Assembly (NCBI GenBank): GCA_016717325.1
Contig: JADKFV010000011.1
Location: forward strand, 99,307-163,306
Direction of reading: 5' to 3'
Source of the DNA: Bacteroidota bacterium
GTDB taxonomy: Bacteria; Bacteroidota; Bacteroidia; AKYH767-A; OLB10
DNA: 64,000 bases
The position numbers and the translations under genes were made by a program. The notes beneath the pieces were generated by a model, which was not told the DNA's origin, made no database searches, and was given only the letters and a program-made list of their open reading frames with translations. Of this stretch, positions 47,656 to 58,667 are shown one piece after another; positions within the stretch are counted from its first letter, which is position 1, and each line of letters starts with the position of its first letter.

Positions 47656-50600
47656 TTACTGACAGCTCAATTTTGAATTTACATTTATTATTCCGTTTTC
47701 AACCTTCAACACATAGATTCCTTTACTCAATGTTTTATTTAAAACTATTTCATTAGGCTCATTTGAAAATATCGATACGTTGTTAATGCTGTAAACTATG
47801 CGACCTGCGATATCGTATATTGTTACTGTTGCATTTTCAATATTAGCATCAGTTGTAATATTAAGCGCATTTGGGATTAGGGCAAAATAAATGACAGGAT
47901 TCGGTTTTTCATATTCTCCGTCATTACCCATTCGGCAATTTATAGTAATCTGTCGTTTTGATTTGGCACTTGCGCTACAAGCATTTTTACCTGTTACATA
48001 AAGTTCGCCACCGCTTAGTCCGTAATTTACTGTTACAGCTGTTGAGCCCTGTCCGCTTGCTATTGAAGCGCCGGCGGGAACAAACCAGTTATATGATGTA
48101 GCACCAATAACAGGCGAAATGGAATAAGGAACATTTAACTGATTAGCACATACACTGCTTGACCCTACAATTGTAGGCTGTATATAGGGTTTGGCATATA
48201 CTGGAACATTTCTTGTTGCACCCATACCACAATAATTTGAAGCCTTTACCGTCATAACTCCTGCTCGGAATAATGAAGAATAATTTACAACAATTGCATT
48301 GGTTCCTTGCCCGCTTGCAATGCTGGCATAAGTTGGTACTGTCCAAATATATGAAACTGCACTGCTAAGCGGTAATATAGAATAAGTAAAGTTGGCACTT
48401 GTATTACACAATTTATATTTTTCTCCGGTCACTGTTGATGGTAACGATGGTACGGCAGAATTAACAGTCATAGTTATTTGATTTGAGTTTGCACTAGCCG
48501 TGGTTTTGCACGTTGCATTACTGGTAAGCGTGCAAGAAATTTTGTCACCCTGAACAATTGAATTACTTGAGAATACTGCATTATTTGAACCAATATTAAC
48601 TCCATTTTTTTTCCATTGATACGATGGTGAGGAACCTCCATTAGTTACAATAGAAGTGAAAGTAACATTTGCTCCAATACAAATTCCTAAAGCAGATGCA
48701 TTTATAGAAATAGTTGGCGTCACATTATTCGATACTGTCATTGTAATTTGATTAGAGACTGCAGAATCTGTAAGAGATGCTTTGAGAACACAATTAATTT
48801 TATCTCCATTTACTAAAGATGTGGTGCTGTATGTATTGCTGTTTGTGCCAACATTGTTGCCATTTCTTTTCCACTGATAAATCGGTGTAACACCACCATT
48901 GAATATGTTAGCGGTAAAAGTAACGCTTGAGCCGCTACAAACATTTGTATCTGCAGTACTAATAAAAATAGCTGGCCGTTGTACAAATTCAAATGAGTTC
49001 AATTTAAAATCTTCGCCATTGAAAGTTACTTTCAAAATTGCATTTGCTTTCTTTTGCAAATTGAATAACGGAGAACTTATTGTTTGCCACACATTGTTTG
49101 TGTTAGGTATATTTGTTTGCACCGCTAAAACATTATTGACAAATACTTTAATTATTTTTGTCGTAGTGCTATTCGACAGCACTCTGAAATCTAAATTGTA
49201 AGCACCACTATCTATTTGTTTTATAGTATAGGTTAACCATTCACCATATTTTATCGAATCGATTTGAAGTCCACCGGCACTGTCCAAACATGGAGCAATG
49301 TCAACGCCATCCTTCAATCGGTAATAATTGCCAAAGTTGTTTGTATCTTCATCGTGGTAAGCTACTCCTTCTCCTCCCATATCATATTTCTCGGCTTGTA
49401 TAACACCAGGAATATAATTTGGGCTTATGGCAAGTCGTGTATTGTTAATTTTATACAGTTCTCTTTTCATTAGGGTGGCCATATAATTTTTTGTGCTGTC
49501 GTATGCGATATTCCATACAAGGTTTGTAAACTCCATGGGGTCGTTAACATGGTCGTATAATTCGAGAATACCCGTTGTGTGTTCACTGTATCTCCAATTA
49601 TTGCTCCTGATAGTATGACCATTAAAATAACTTTTATATCCTCTTAGGCAACTTGTTAATGCAACCCTGTTGCTCACTAATTGAGGATTCAGCATTAATG
49701 GTTTTAAACTTTCGCCTTCGTTATTTGTATTTACCGGCAAGTTACATAGATCAAGCAAAGTAGGATATATATCGCAAAGACTAACCGGTGTATTGATTAT
49801 AGCAGCAGGTATTCCTGGTACTTTTATTAATAAGGGTATGTGAGTTGATTCCTCGAACATAGTCTTTTTTTCGAACAGGAGTTTTTCTCCAAGAGGAAAT
49901 CCATTGTCACTAAAAAGAACCACTATTGTATTATTTGCATAAGCACTTTTATTCAATGCATCTAATACAATACCTATGCATGAATCGGCATAAGATACTG
50001 CAGCTAAATACGCTTGAACGGCTTCTTTATGTAAGCCATATTTTTTAATAGCAATATATTCTTTCGAAGGCAACATGTTGGTATCAATATCCTTCAAATC
50101 GTTTGTATCAATAACCGGAAGTATGATAGAATCTAAAGGGAATCTATCGTAAAACATTTTTGGTATAATCCAGGCAGCATGTGGTCGGGTAAATCCACAA
50201 GCCAACATGAACGGTTGGGGTTGGCTTTTTTTTAATTGATTGGTGGCCCATTTCGTACATAATACATCGGGTGTATTATTGAAAATTGAATCGGGTGTTG
50301 CGCCCCAAAAAAAGTATTGACCAACATCATTTATAGGAATACCATTGGGCGTAAAACCCGGCACCGATGGCAGTGTCCCCCACGAACCGCCCGGATAATA
50401 CCCATTTTCCGACCATGAGGAATTGTCAGGACTATCAAATACTTTTCCGTAAGTTATGGTTCTATATCCTTTTTGCATAAAGTACTTTGGCAAGGTAATG
50501 CTATTCAGCACGACAGGAAATTTGCGCAAAGAATCATTATTTGTATGTACCTTGCTGGTAAAAGGCATAAACCCAGTAAGAATAGATACACGCGAAGGAT

Positions 50601-50862
50601 TGCATACCGATTCGGCACACTGAGCATTTTTGAAGTTTATACTTTGACTTGCAAGTTTATCCAAATTGGGTGTAATACTTTGCTGGTTTCCATCAAGAAA
50701 ACCCACCCAATCGTTTAAATCATCGACCGCTATCAACAAAACATTATAAGGCTGCTGAGCCATCGATTTTTGATTTGGAGTTAACCCCAACAATAAAATT
50801 ATTGCTAAGACAATTTGCCTTGCAGATAATTTATCCTTAAAAAAAAGATTTAGGTTTTTCAT
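47656..50862 (-). CDS. Sulfatase 2, iduronate-2-sulfatase-like, with CBM6-like domain and T9SS tail
   Basis: 1068 aa. Signal peptide (cleavage near SMAQ), then a sulfatase domain of the iduronate-2-sulfatase type: VLLIAVDDLNDWVGFLDG, formylglycine site Cys87 in AESVCNPSRVSILTG, YRTITYGKVFDSP and VVLFSDNGFPLGEKLLFEKK. A CBM6-like carbohydrate-binding domain follows (IPGVIQAEKYDMGGEGVAYHDED, at about residues 500-635), then Ig-like repeats almost the same as those of sulfatase 1, and a T9SS tail (GIYVLKVENGIINVNS). The CBM6-like domain suggests action on a sulfated polysaccharide. Upstream it diverges from paralog B. Confidence 0.9.
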   Translation of the reverse strand: MKNLNLFFKDKLSARQIVLAIILLLGLTPNQKSMAQQPYNVLLIAVDDLNDWVGFLDGNQQSITPNLDKLASQSINFKNAQCAESVCNPSRVSILTGFMPFTSKVHTNNDSLRKFPVVLNSITLPKYFMQKGYRTITYGKVFDSPDNSSWSENGYYPGGSWGTLPSVPGFTPNGIPINDVGQYFFWGATPDSIFNNTPDVLCTKWATNQLKKSQPQPFMLACGFTRPHAAWIIPKMFYDRFPLDSIILPVIDTNDLKDIDTNMLPSKEYIAIKKYGLHKEAVQAYLAAVSYADSCIGIVLDALNKSAYANNTIVVLFSDNGFPLGEKLLFEKKTMFEESTHIPLLIKVPGIPAAIINTPVSLCDIYPTLLDLCNLPVNTNNEGESLKPLMLNPQLVSNRVALTSCLRGYKSYFNGHTIRSNNWRYSEHTTGILELYDHVNDPMEFTNLVWNIAYDSTKNYMATLMKRELYKINNTRLAISPNYIPGVIQAEKYDMGGEGVAYHDEDTNNFGNYYRLKDGVDIAPCLDSAGGLQIDSIKYGEWLTYTIKQIDSGAYNLDFRVLSNSTTTKIIKVFVNNVLAVQTNIPNTNNVWQTISSPLFNLQKKANAILKVTFNGEDFKLNSFEFVQRPAIFISTADTNVCSGSSVTFTANIFNGGVTPIYQWKRNGNNVGTNSNTYSTTSLVNGDKINCVLKASLTDSAVSNQITMTVSNNVTPTISINASALGICIGANVTFTSIVTNGGSSPSYQWKKNGVNIGSNNAVFSSNSIVQGDKISCTLTSNATCKTTASANSNQITMTVNSAVPSLPSTVTGEKYKLCNTSANFTYSILPLSSAVSYIWTVPTYASIASGQGTNAIVVNYSSLFRAGVMTVKASNYCGMGATRNVPVYAKPYIQPTIVGSSSVCANQLNVPYSISPVIGATSYNWFVPAGASIASGQGSTAVTVNYGLSGGELYVTGKNACSASAKSKRQITINCRMGNDGEYEKPNPVIYFALIPNALNITTDANIENATVTIYDIAGRIVYSINNVSIFSNEPNEIVLNKTLSKGIYVLKVENGIINVNSKLSCQ

Positions 50863-51350
50863 TATACAATTTTTTTGGTCCGATTTTTTAAATTAATCTA
50901 AAATTCTTTAGAACATGATAGTGAGGTAAAGTATAGAAAACTAGCGCAAGTTAAATACCACATTATTATTTTCCAATCATTAAATAAGAATATATTAAAT
51001 AAATTTTATAAGAATTTCTCTTCTCACTTAACAGTTGCACTTATTGTTGTTTTTCGAAATAAATTATCGAAAAAAAATCACCGCCCATGCATAAAGCTAA
51101 CAAGGATCTAATTCCATAAAATTAAATCTCTACAAAGTAAAATTGAATGGATGCTAATAAATATGATTCAGGTTAGGATTAAATATGATTCTTCTCATTT
51201 TTCATGTTTAAATTTCTAAATAAAAAATAGATCATCATAATTTGGCAAAAAAGATGGGAATGAAATCGATGCGGTTACTTTCGCAGTCATAATTTCCATA
51301 CTCACTTTTCATTGGGTACTTCTGAAGTCCAAAATTTAAAAATTAAAAAA
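50863..51350. other. Divergent intergenic region between sulfatase 2 and paralog B
   Basis: About 490 bp, very AT-rich. It carries the promoter and leader of paralog B near 51276-51350 and presumably the sulfatase 2 promoter, which was not pinned down. No small coding frame was found. Confidence 0.5.
51276..51283 (+). promoter_or_regulatory. -7 box of haem-propeller paralog B
   Basis: TACTTTCG matches TAnnTTTG at 7 of 8 positions, 68 bp before ATG 51351. The distance to ATG is within one base of that in paralog A. Confidence 0.45.
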
Positions 51351-54049
51351 ATGAACAAAGTAATTTCCGTTTCCGGATATTTTAGGTTATTGTCGCTCGA
51401 ACGAGTAATTATGATTGCTCCGTTTGTAATTTTGATTGTTGCAATAACCGGATTGCTTCGGCCAAATAATATGTCACAAAATAATTTGGTGCCACTTCAA
51501 ACCGAAACCAATACATCGGCAAAGCTTCCACCAAGCCCTGCACCATATGATGTAGTATTTGTTTCGCGCAAATTGATGTTCAATGGTTCGAAAAATTTGG
51601 ACACCGTGGGAAGCATGCCCAGTGTAGGGCCTAACAGCCGCTTTCGCAATTGTGCACCGGGTAAATTACTTATTTATAAAACCGATGGTACTGTGCAAAC
51701 ATTGATTGATGGCAGCAATCCAACGGTAGCTTCATTAAAATTGATAGATGTAAACGGACCCGATGTGAGTTACGATGGAACAAAAATAGTGTTTGCCGGA
51801 TTGCCTGCACCGCCTCCCGGACAAACATATGATACTACAACAAAACAAGTTTTGGGTGCGTGGCGTATTTATAAAATAAATGTGGACGGTATAGGATTAA
51901 CACAACTTACTTTTACCGACATTACCATTAACAATGCGCAATTCAATAACCCGGGCTCCACCTTAAATGATTTTAGTTTGTATGATGATATAGACCCTAT
52001 TTGGCTGCCTGATGGTCGTATATGTTTTTCATCAACACGCTATCCCGGATTGTCGGATTACTCAAGCACACGCAGCACAAATCTATTTGTGATGAATGCC
52101 AACGGAACGGCAATGCACCGTATAACAACAGAGCGCAATGCGGCTGAGCGTTCGGTGGTTGATCCACTTACCGGGCAAATAGTTTTTTCGCGTTGGTGGC
52201 GCAATAGCCGCTTTCCTATAGATGCTATGACAACCATAGCAAATAACACCGGCACAGGCTTTTTACAAAAAGATGGCTTAAGCTATAGTCATTCCTATCA
52301 AAATGTAACTTCGGGTTTTGTAAATTTTAATGGCTGGACTTGCAGTGCAATTAATCCCGATGGCACCGATTTACATTTGCTCATTGGCAGTACATCGAAC
52401 TTTCAAAATTTTCAAACCTATGGTTGTTCATTTGCATTGAATGGCGATGTACTTGCCGATTATTTTCCCGAAGCAATATTGTTTTTCGAAGGCGGTTTTG
52501 GCGGTATTCGCAAACATAAACGTGGTGCCGGGCCCTTTACTTATATAGCCGGATATACGGGCGATTCTACACAACTTACATTCCCACCGGGAACAAACGA
52601 TACACTAAAACAATTTTACTCTAACAAAGGCTATGCATCGGATGTAACTGTATTGCCTGACGACAGGTTGATATACAGCTGGGCAGCAAATTATAAACAA
52701 GATTATGGTATTTACATTAGCAATGCTGATGGAACAAACAGAGTTAAAATTTATAATACTGCCAATACTTCGGAAATGCGTGCCAAGGCTATAGTTGCAA
52801 GGCCACTACCACCAATTATTGCTGACCAAATAACCGCAGTGGCATCAGCCTATCCTCCACTCGAAAATGGCCCATATAATATTGATGGTACTTTTACTTT
52901 CAATTGTTTAAATGTGTATGCCAACGGCCCCATAGATATGGATATTACCAGTGCACCCCGCATTGGCGATGCCGGGTCGATACGCTATTTTATTATGCAT
53001 CAACGCAAGCGCGAAAAGTCCGATTCGCAACGCGACTAGCCAATACTGCTTCAAGAGCAAACCATACCTGCAAGCGGTGCCATTTTAAATACCACCATTC
53101 CGGCCAACCAACCTCTGTTTGAACAACTGCGCACTAAATCGGCCAAGGGTTATAAAGTACCACAAACAGGATTGCCTTATCCCACACAAAACTCGCACGT
53201 TGCAGGAATGAACTATGCGCCTCCGGGCTCTACAGGTACATGTATAGGCTGCCACCGTGGCCATACCATGATACCATTGCCACAAAATCTTGCTGATGCA
53301 GAATTTACAAACCTTGCTCCAGGCGCAAAAATGCAGGTATCGCAAGGAAGCACCATCACAGCAAATTATTTAATAGATCGCAAATCGCAGCTCACTTTTG
53401 CTACCGGCCGTTATTGGAATAGTAAAACAAATAACGTTACCAATCAGTGGGCAAAACTGAAATTTCCTGTTGATATTAAAGTAAAAAGTGTACGAATTTT
53501 TAATGTGCCTTTTGGTGGCATAAAAAACTCTACCATACAATTAACATCGGTTGAAGTAAGGTTATATAGCGACAGCGCTTGCACCCAACTTGTTGCTACA
53601 AATACCATCACTCAAAACATATCGGTAAATGGTACCGATGTGCCGTTTAACAATATAATTGCGAAAGGCGTAGAAGTGAAATTTCTGGGTGTAACAGGAA
53701 ATTTGCCGGTGGTGCGCGAGTAGCATGTGCCGAAATTGAAGTAATAGCAAGTGGCGGTGTTACCACACCAAAATTAATGAGTGAAAATGTAAGTACAGAT
53801 ATTTCTGATGTTGATGTTTTCCCAAATCCTACTTCAAATAGTGTCCGTATAGATATTTCTAAACTGAACGATGATATTACTGCATATGCGCTTTACGATT
53901 TGAATGGAAAAATTGTAAGCTATATCAATCTTAGTAACATGTCATCGAAGGTTATAAATGTTGACTTATCAACTCAGCAAAGCGGAGTATATTTTGTAAA
54001 ACTTTTTGCTGGTGATGAACAAAAAATAATTCGTGTGGCTAAATTGTAA
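51351..54049 (+). pseudogene. TolB-like propeller / CXXCH haem / discoidin-like T9SS protein (paralog B), interrupted
   Basis: Same architecture as the gene at 41939, with long identical stretches (propeller IWLPDGRICFSSTRYPG, haem site CIGCHRGH, T9SS tail DVFPNPTSNSVRIDI). Two lesions: TAG at 53037-53039 where paralog A has the TGG of QDWPILL, and one base missing in a T run near 53700-53705, where AGGARVACAEIEVIAS would otherwise continue. The nonsense change is a substitution, unlike the indels elsewhere, so real inactivation is plausible. ATG 51351 (MNKVISVSGYF) matches paralog A. Confidence 0.75.
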
Positions 54050-54083
54050 TTGTTAATCGGTTTTTATAAACATCCTATATTTT

Positions 54084-54118
54084 AAAAAAAAGCAAACAGA
54101 ACCTGTTTGCTTTTTTTT
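54084..54118 (+). terminator. Rho-independent terminator after paralog B
   Basis: A 9-bp stem (AGCAAACAG with CTGTTTGCT), 3-base loop and a tract of eight T. Confidence 0.9.
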
Positions 54119-54145
54119 GTTTTCATAATGATGTGCGCTAATAAT

Positions 54146-54153
54146 TATATTTG
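54146..54153 (+). promoter_or_regulatory. -7 promoter box of recQ
   Basis: TATATTTG followed by C is a full TAnnTTTG match, 23 bp ahead of the TTG start at 54176, which supports that start. Confidence 0.55.
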
Positions 54154-54175
54154 CCACATGTGTAAATATATTTAG

Positions 54176-56076
54176 TTGAAAGCACCGTTAGAAATATTAC
54201 AACAGTATTGGGGTTACAATCAGTTTCGCCCGCTCCAAAGTGAAATTATCGATTCGGTATTGACAGGGCACGACACCCTTGCTTTATTACCAACCGGTGG
54301 AGGAAAATCGTTATGCTTTCAAGTGCCGGCAATGTGCAAAGAAGGTATATGCATTGTAGTGTCGCCTCTTATTGCATTGATGAAAGATCAGGTCGAAAAT
54401 TTAATAAAGCGCAACATAAAAGCAGCGGTAGTTTTTTCGGGAATGAGTTTTCGCGAAGTGGATACTACCATTGATAATTGTGTATACGGCCCTTATAAAT
54501 TTTTGTATTTATCGCCCGAGCGATTGATGATTGATTGGGTGCGCGAGCGTGTGGCAAAAATGAATGTAAATTTATTTGCCATAGACGAGGCGCATTGCAT
54601 ATCGCAATGGGGTTACGATTTTCGTCCTCCTTATTTAGCACTTTCGAAACTCGGGAGTTGCATCCAACTGTTCCTGTGATGGCACTTACGGCATCGGCCA
54701 CCACTGATGTGCAATTGGATATTATGGAAAAGCTGAGCTTCAAAAATCAAAACGTTTTTCGTAAAAGTTTCGAACGCAAAAACATTCATTATGTAGTGCA
54801 GTATGAAGAGAATAAACAGGAACGTATGTTGAATCTTTTGCATAAGGTGCCGGGTACTTCTATCATCTATGTGCGCAACAGGCGCAAGACAGAGCAGTTG
54901 GCAAAATTTTTTCAATCGAAAGGAATACCGAGCGATTATTATCATGCCGGGCTTACAAATAAAATGCGCAGCCAAAAGCAAGAAAATTGGATCAACAGTA
55001 AAACACGATTGATAGTTGCAACCAATGCTTTCGGTATGGGAATAGATAAACCCAATGTGCGCAGTGTGGTTCATTTTGATGTACCCGATAATTTAGAATC
55101 GTATTATCAGGAAGCGGGTAGGGCAGGGCGCGATGAAAAACAATCCTTTGCTGTTTTGCTATATAATGATGCGGATGTAAGCGATATGCAAAAGCGTGTT
55201 GAAGTAAATTTTCCGCCCATCGAAAAAATAAAATTGGTGTATCAGGCATTGTACAATTTTTTGGAAGTGCCTGTTGGTAGTGGTAGTGGTGCAGTGTACG
55301 ATTTTCAAATTGTAGATCTTTGTAACACATATAATTTAAAACCCTTTGATGTAAATATTATCTTGAAAATTCTCGAGCTCGATGGTTATATTACCATTAG
55401 CGACAATGTGTTTTTATCATCGCGTTTAAAATTTTTATTGGGTGGAAGTGATTTATATAATTTTCAGGTGCAGCAAGAAAACATCGATGGTTTTATAAAA
55501 GTGCTGTTACGTTCGTACGAAGGATTGTTTGACGAGTATGTTTCTATTTACGAAAGTGAAATAGCAAAGCGTAGTAATACAACAATCGAAAAAGTGGTGC
55601 AGCGACTAAACTATTTAAACAAACTTCAAGTGTTGGATTATATCCCGTTTACCGATAAGCCTCAACTTACTTTGCTGCGCGAACGGTTGCCAATAGCCAA
55701 TGTTGACATCAGCACCGAAACATTGGCTAACCGCAAAAAAAGATATGTTATGCGATTGTCGGCAATAGAAAACTACGTTACTTCGCACGAGCATTGTCGC
55801 AACATGTTGTTACTAAAATATTTTGATGAGATAAAAACAGAGCGGTGTGGCACTTGCGATTATTGTCGCGAAAGGAATAAACTTGAATTGAAAGATAAAA
55901 TTCTCGATGACTTAAAAGGCAGAGTAATTTCTTTAATTGAAGTAACACCTTTGACCGTTGAAGAAATAGAACAAAAGGTTTTTACGGTTTCGAAAAATAA
56001 AATCGTTGCAGTAATGCGGTGGCTAATTGAAACCAATGTTTTGAAATTAATTGAAAACAAATATTATTTAAAATAA
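54176..56076 (+). CDS. recQ: ATP-dependent DNA helicase RecQ, one frameshift
   Basis: 3'-5' DNA helicase of ~633 aa using a TTG start (MKAPLEILQQYWGYNQFRPL). Walker A is LLPTGGGKSLCFQ and motif II is AIDEAHCISQWGYDFRP in the first frame. The second frame has motif III TASATTDVQLDI, FGMGIDKPNVRSVVHFD, the motif VI segment ESYYQEAGRAGRDEK, and zinc Cys in HCRNMLL and ERCGTCDYC. One base is missing near 54650-54653 (LSKL-RELHPTVPVMALTA). No HRDC domain. As written it stops at 54677-54679. Confidence 0.9.
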
Positions 56077-56088
56077 AATTTCTATACA

Positions 56089-57486
56089 ATGTATAAGGAT
56101 ATTGATACTGCCGACCGGCAATTTTTTTTAACACTATTAGCCACAGAACATGTGATGAACGATGCCGAATCGCTCGCGCATTATGCACATGACTATACCG
56201 AAGATTTACATTTCGAACCACAACTTGTATTACGTCCTGAGAGTGTGGAGCAAGTGCAAAACATTATGGCATATTGCCATCAACATCACATTGCTGTAAC
56301 TCCACGCGCAGCAGGCACAGGCCTAAGCGGAGGTGCACTGCCTGTGCATGGCGGAATTTTATTGTCGGTAGAGCGTATGAATCGCATTATAGAAATTGAT
56401 GAAAATAATTTACAGGCAACTATCGAACCGGGTGTTATCAATCAGGTATTGCGCAACGAGGTGGAGAGTAAAGGATTGTTTTATCCACCCGATCCTGCAA
56501 GTAAAGGCTCGTGTATGATGGGCGGTAATGTTGCCGAAAATTCGGGCGGACCCAAAGCTGTAAAATATGGCGTTACTAAAGATTATATTTTAAATCTTGA
56601 AGTAGTATTGCCTACAGGAGAATTAATATGGACAGGTGCAAACGTTTTAAAAAATTCTACAGGATACAACCTCACACAATTGTTTGTTGGCAGCGAAGGC
56701 ACGCTTGGAATAATTACAAAAATTGTAGTGCGTTTAATTCCGTTACCGAAACACGATTTGCTTATGCTTGTTCCTTTTGCTTCGGCCGAAAAGGCGTGTG
56801 AGGCCGTGGCTGCGGTTTTTAAAGCAGGCATTACTCCATCGGCCATGGAATTTATGGAACGCGATGCTATTGATTTTACCATGAAGTATATTCAAACAAG
56901 TATGGTAATTAAAGATCATATCAAAGCACATTTACTTATTGAAGTAGATGGCAATTACGAAGATGTGCTGATGCAGGATTGCGAAAAAATATCGGAAATA
57001 ATGTATGCCTTCGATTGCGATGATGTTTTATTCGCACAATCATCGGCCGAAAAAGCCAACCTGTGGAAATTGCGCAGGTCAGTTGGCGAGGCCGTAAAAT
57101 CACACTCCATTTATAAAGAAGAAGATACTGTGGTGCCACGTGCACATCTTCCTGTTTTGCTTCGCGGTGTAAAATCGATTGGCGAAAAATATGGTTTCAA
57201 AAGTGTTTGCTATGGCCATGCAGGCGATGGCAATCTACATGTAAATATTATAAAAGATAATCTCAGCGATGAAGAGTGGAATAAGAAATTGCCATTAGGC
57301 ATTCGCGAAATATTTGAGTTATGTGTATCGTTGCGCGGTACCATTTCGGGCGAGCATGGAATAGGCTATGTGCAAAAATCTTACATGGACATTGCTTTCA
57401 ATAAAATCGAAATCGAACTGCAGAAAAACATAAAAACAGTTTTCGATCCACATCACATTTTAAATCCGGGTAAAATGTTTTTGTAA
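56089..57486 (+). CDS. FAD-linked oxidase, GlcD/D-lactate dehydrogenase type
   Basis: 465 aa, starts 13 bp after recQ. FAD-binding type 4 (PCMH) domain with VTPRAAGTGLSGGALPVHGG, YPPDPASKGSCMMGGNVAENSGG and VGSEGTLGIIT, then a C-terminal oxidase domain with YGHAGDGNLHVNI and GTISGEHGIGYVQK. Oxidises a 2-hydroxyacid such as glycolate or D-lactate. No GlcE or GlcF partner is next to it, so a stand-alone flavoprotein is likely. Gene intact. Confidence 0.88.
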   Translation: MYKDIDTADRQFFLTLLATEHVMNDAESLAHYAHDYTEDLHFEPQLVLRPESVEQVQNIMAYCHQHHIAVTPRAAGTGLSGGALPVHGGILLSVERMNRIIEIDENNLQATIEPGVINQVLRNEVESKGLFYPPDPASKGSCMMGGNVAENSGGPKAVKYGVTKDYILNLEVVLPTGELIWTGANVLKNSTGYNLTQLFVGSEGTLGIITKIVVRLIPLPKHDLLMLVPFASAEKACEAVAAVFKAGITPSAMEFMERDAIDFTMKYIQTSMVIKDHIKAHLLIEVDGNYEDVLMQDCEKISEIMYAFDCDDVLFAQSSAEKANLWKLRRSVGEAVKSHSIYKEEDTVVPRAHLPVLLRGVKSIGEKYGFKSVCYGHAGDGNLHVNIIKDNLSDEEWNKKLPLGIREIFELCVSLRGTISGEHGIGYVQKSYMDIAFNKIEIELQKNIKTVFDPHHILNPGKMFL

Positions 57487-57552
57487 CAGTTCTCATTAAA
57501 TCGATTTGCAGTAAAACCCAAAAGCAATATCGAAAAGCAGTGCAAAAAACAA

Positions 57553-57620
57553 TTTTGCCTTTAACTCGCCTTGTACCAAAAGGCAAAAAAAAATCTTTTG
57601 ATTTTAAGAGGATTTTTTTG
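57553..57620. terminator. Terminator region between convergent glcD-like and mbnH-like genes
   Basis: Two hairpins: TTTTGCCTTT with AAAAGGCAAAA (57553-57588), and AAAATCTTTT with AAGAGGATTTT (57589-57617). Each has a T tract on the appropriate strand, giving termination from both sides. Confidence 0.6.
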
Positions 57621-57629
57621 TCAACGCGC

Positions 57630-58667
57630 CTATTTGTCTGTCAATGCATTGAGAAAATTAATAATATCTTGCTTCTCTTGCGCACTTAAATTCAACGGCT
57701 GTATTAATCCGCTCTTATTTGGATGTGCCTTACCACCACTATTATAATGTTCTATAACATCGGTTAGCGTTGCTAACGAACCATCGTGCATATATGGTGC
57801 GGTAAGCTCAATATTGCGAAGCGAGGGCACTTTAAATTTGCCAACATCGGATGGTAGGGCCGTAATTCTTGCCCTGCCGCTATCGGCATAGTTAAGATAA
57901 AGGCCGTTGTTTTTAAAACTGTAATCGGTAAAATTAAATTCTCCATGACAATGAAAACATTCCCCTTGCTCACCAAAAAAAATATTCATACCATTTATTT
58001 CCGATGGTGTTAATGCTGCGGTATTTTTTTCATACAGGTATTCATCGTAGCGCGATTCGCCCGAAAAAGTGAACGCTCATAACATGCAATGGCACGCGTA
58101 AGTGTGTATACGCTAGGTGGCATTTTATAAGCTTTTCAAAAAGCTGCACATACTCCGCATTACTATTAAGTCGCACAACTACTTTGTTAATGTCAAAATC
58201 CATTTCTAGTGGATTCTCAATTGGCGCTAATACTTGTTGCTCGAGCGATGGTACCCGCCATCCCAAAACATATTTGGTTGATATGCGGTGTTTAAAATTG
58301 TCATCGAATTACGTGTGGTTAGCTTACCGCCAATGCCAACACTAAATTGCAAACTATCGGTAAATTTTTTATCGGTAAGGTGACAACTTCCGCATGATAT
58401 TGTGCTATCGCGCGAAAGAATGGGGTCGAAAAAAATTTTCTTTCCTAAGTCAATTCTATTTCGTGTGGGTTGGTTGTCGTCAGGTATTTTGGGATATGGA
58501 AATCCTTTGGGAACTTGAAGCGTAATTACTTCGTCTTCAGGTTCTTCAATAGCCGGATCCTTTTGGCATGCCACAATAAAAATGGATAGCAATAGTAGCA
58601 TCAAAACCCTTCTACCAATAGGCAGAAGGGTTTGAATGCTATATAAATTATCGATAGTGGTTTTCAT
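57630..58667 (-). CDS. Di-haem MbnH/MauG/cytochrome c peroxidase-like lipoprotein, three frameshifts
   Basis: Lipoprotein signal with lipobox I-V-A-C, then a first haem site CGSCH (in DSTISCGSCHLTDKKF), and a second haem site CFHCH followed by the conserved MHDGSLATLTDVIEHYNSGG end. Three single-base deletions break the frame: near 58250-58256 (FWDGR-VPSLEQQVLAP), in an A run near 58140 (KAYKMPPSVYTLTRAIACYE) and in a T run near 58065-58070 (SGESRYDEYLYEKNTA). They sum to a codon, so the frame is restored. ATG at 58667 overlaps the stop of the MbnP gene (TAATG), so translation is coupled. MbnH proteins oxidise a Trp of the partner MbnP; general CcpA-like peroxidase activity is the alternative. 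Confidence 0.8.
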
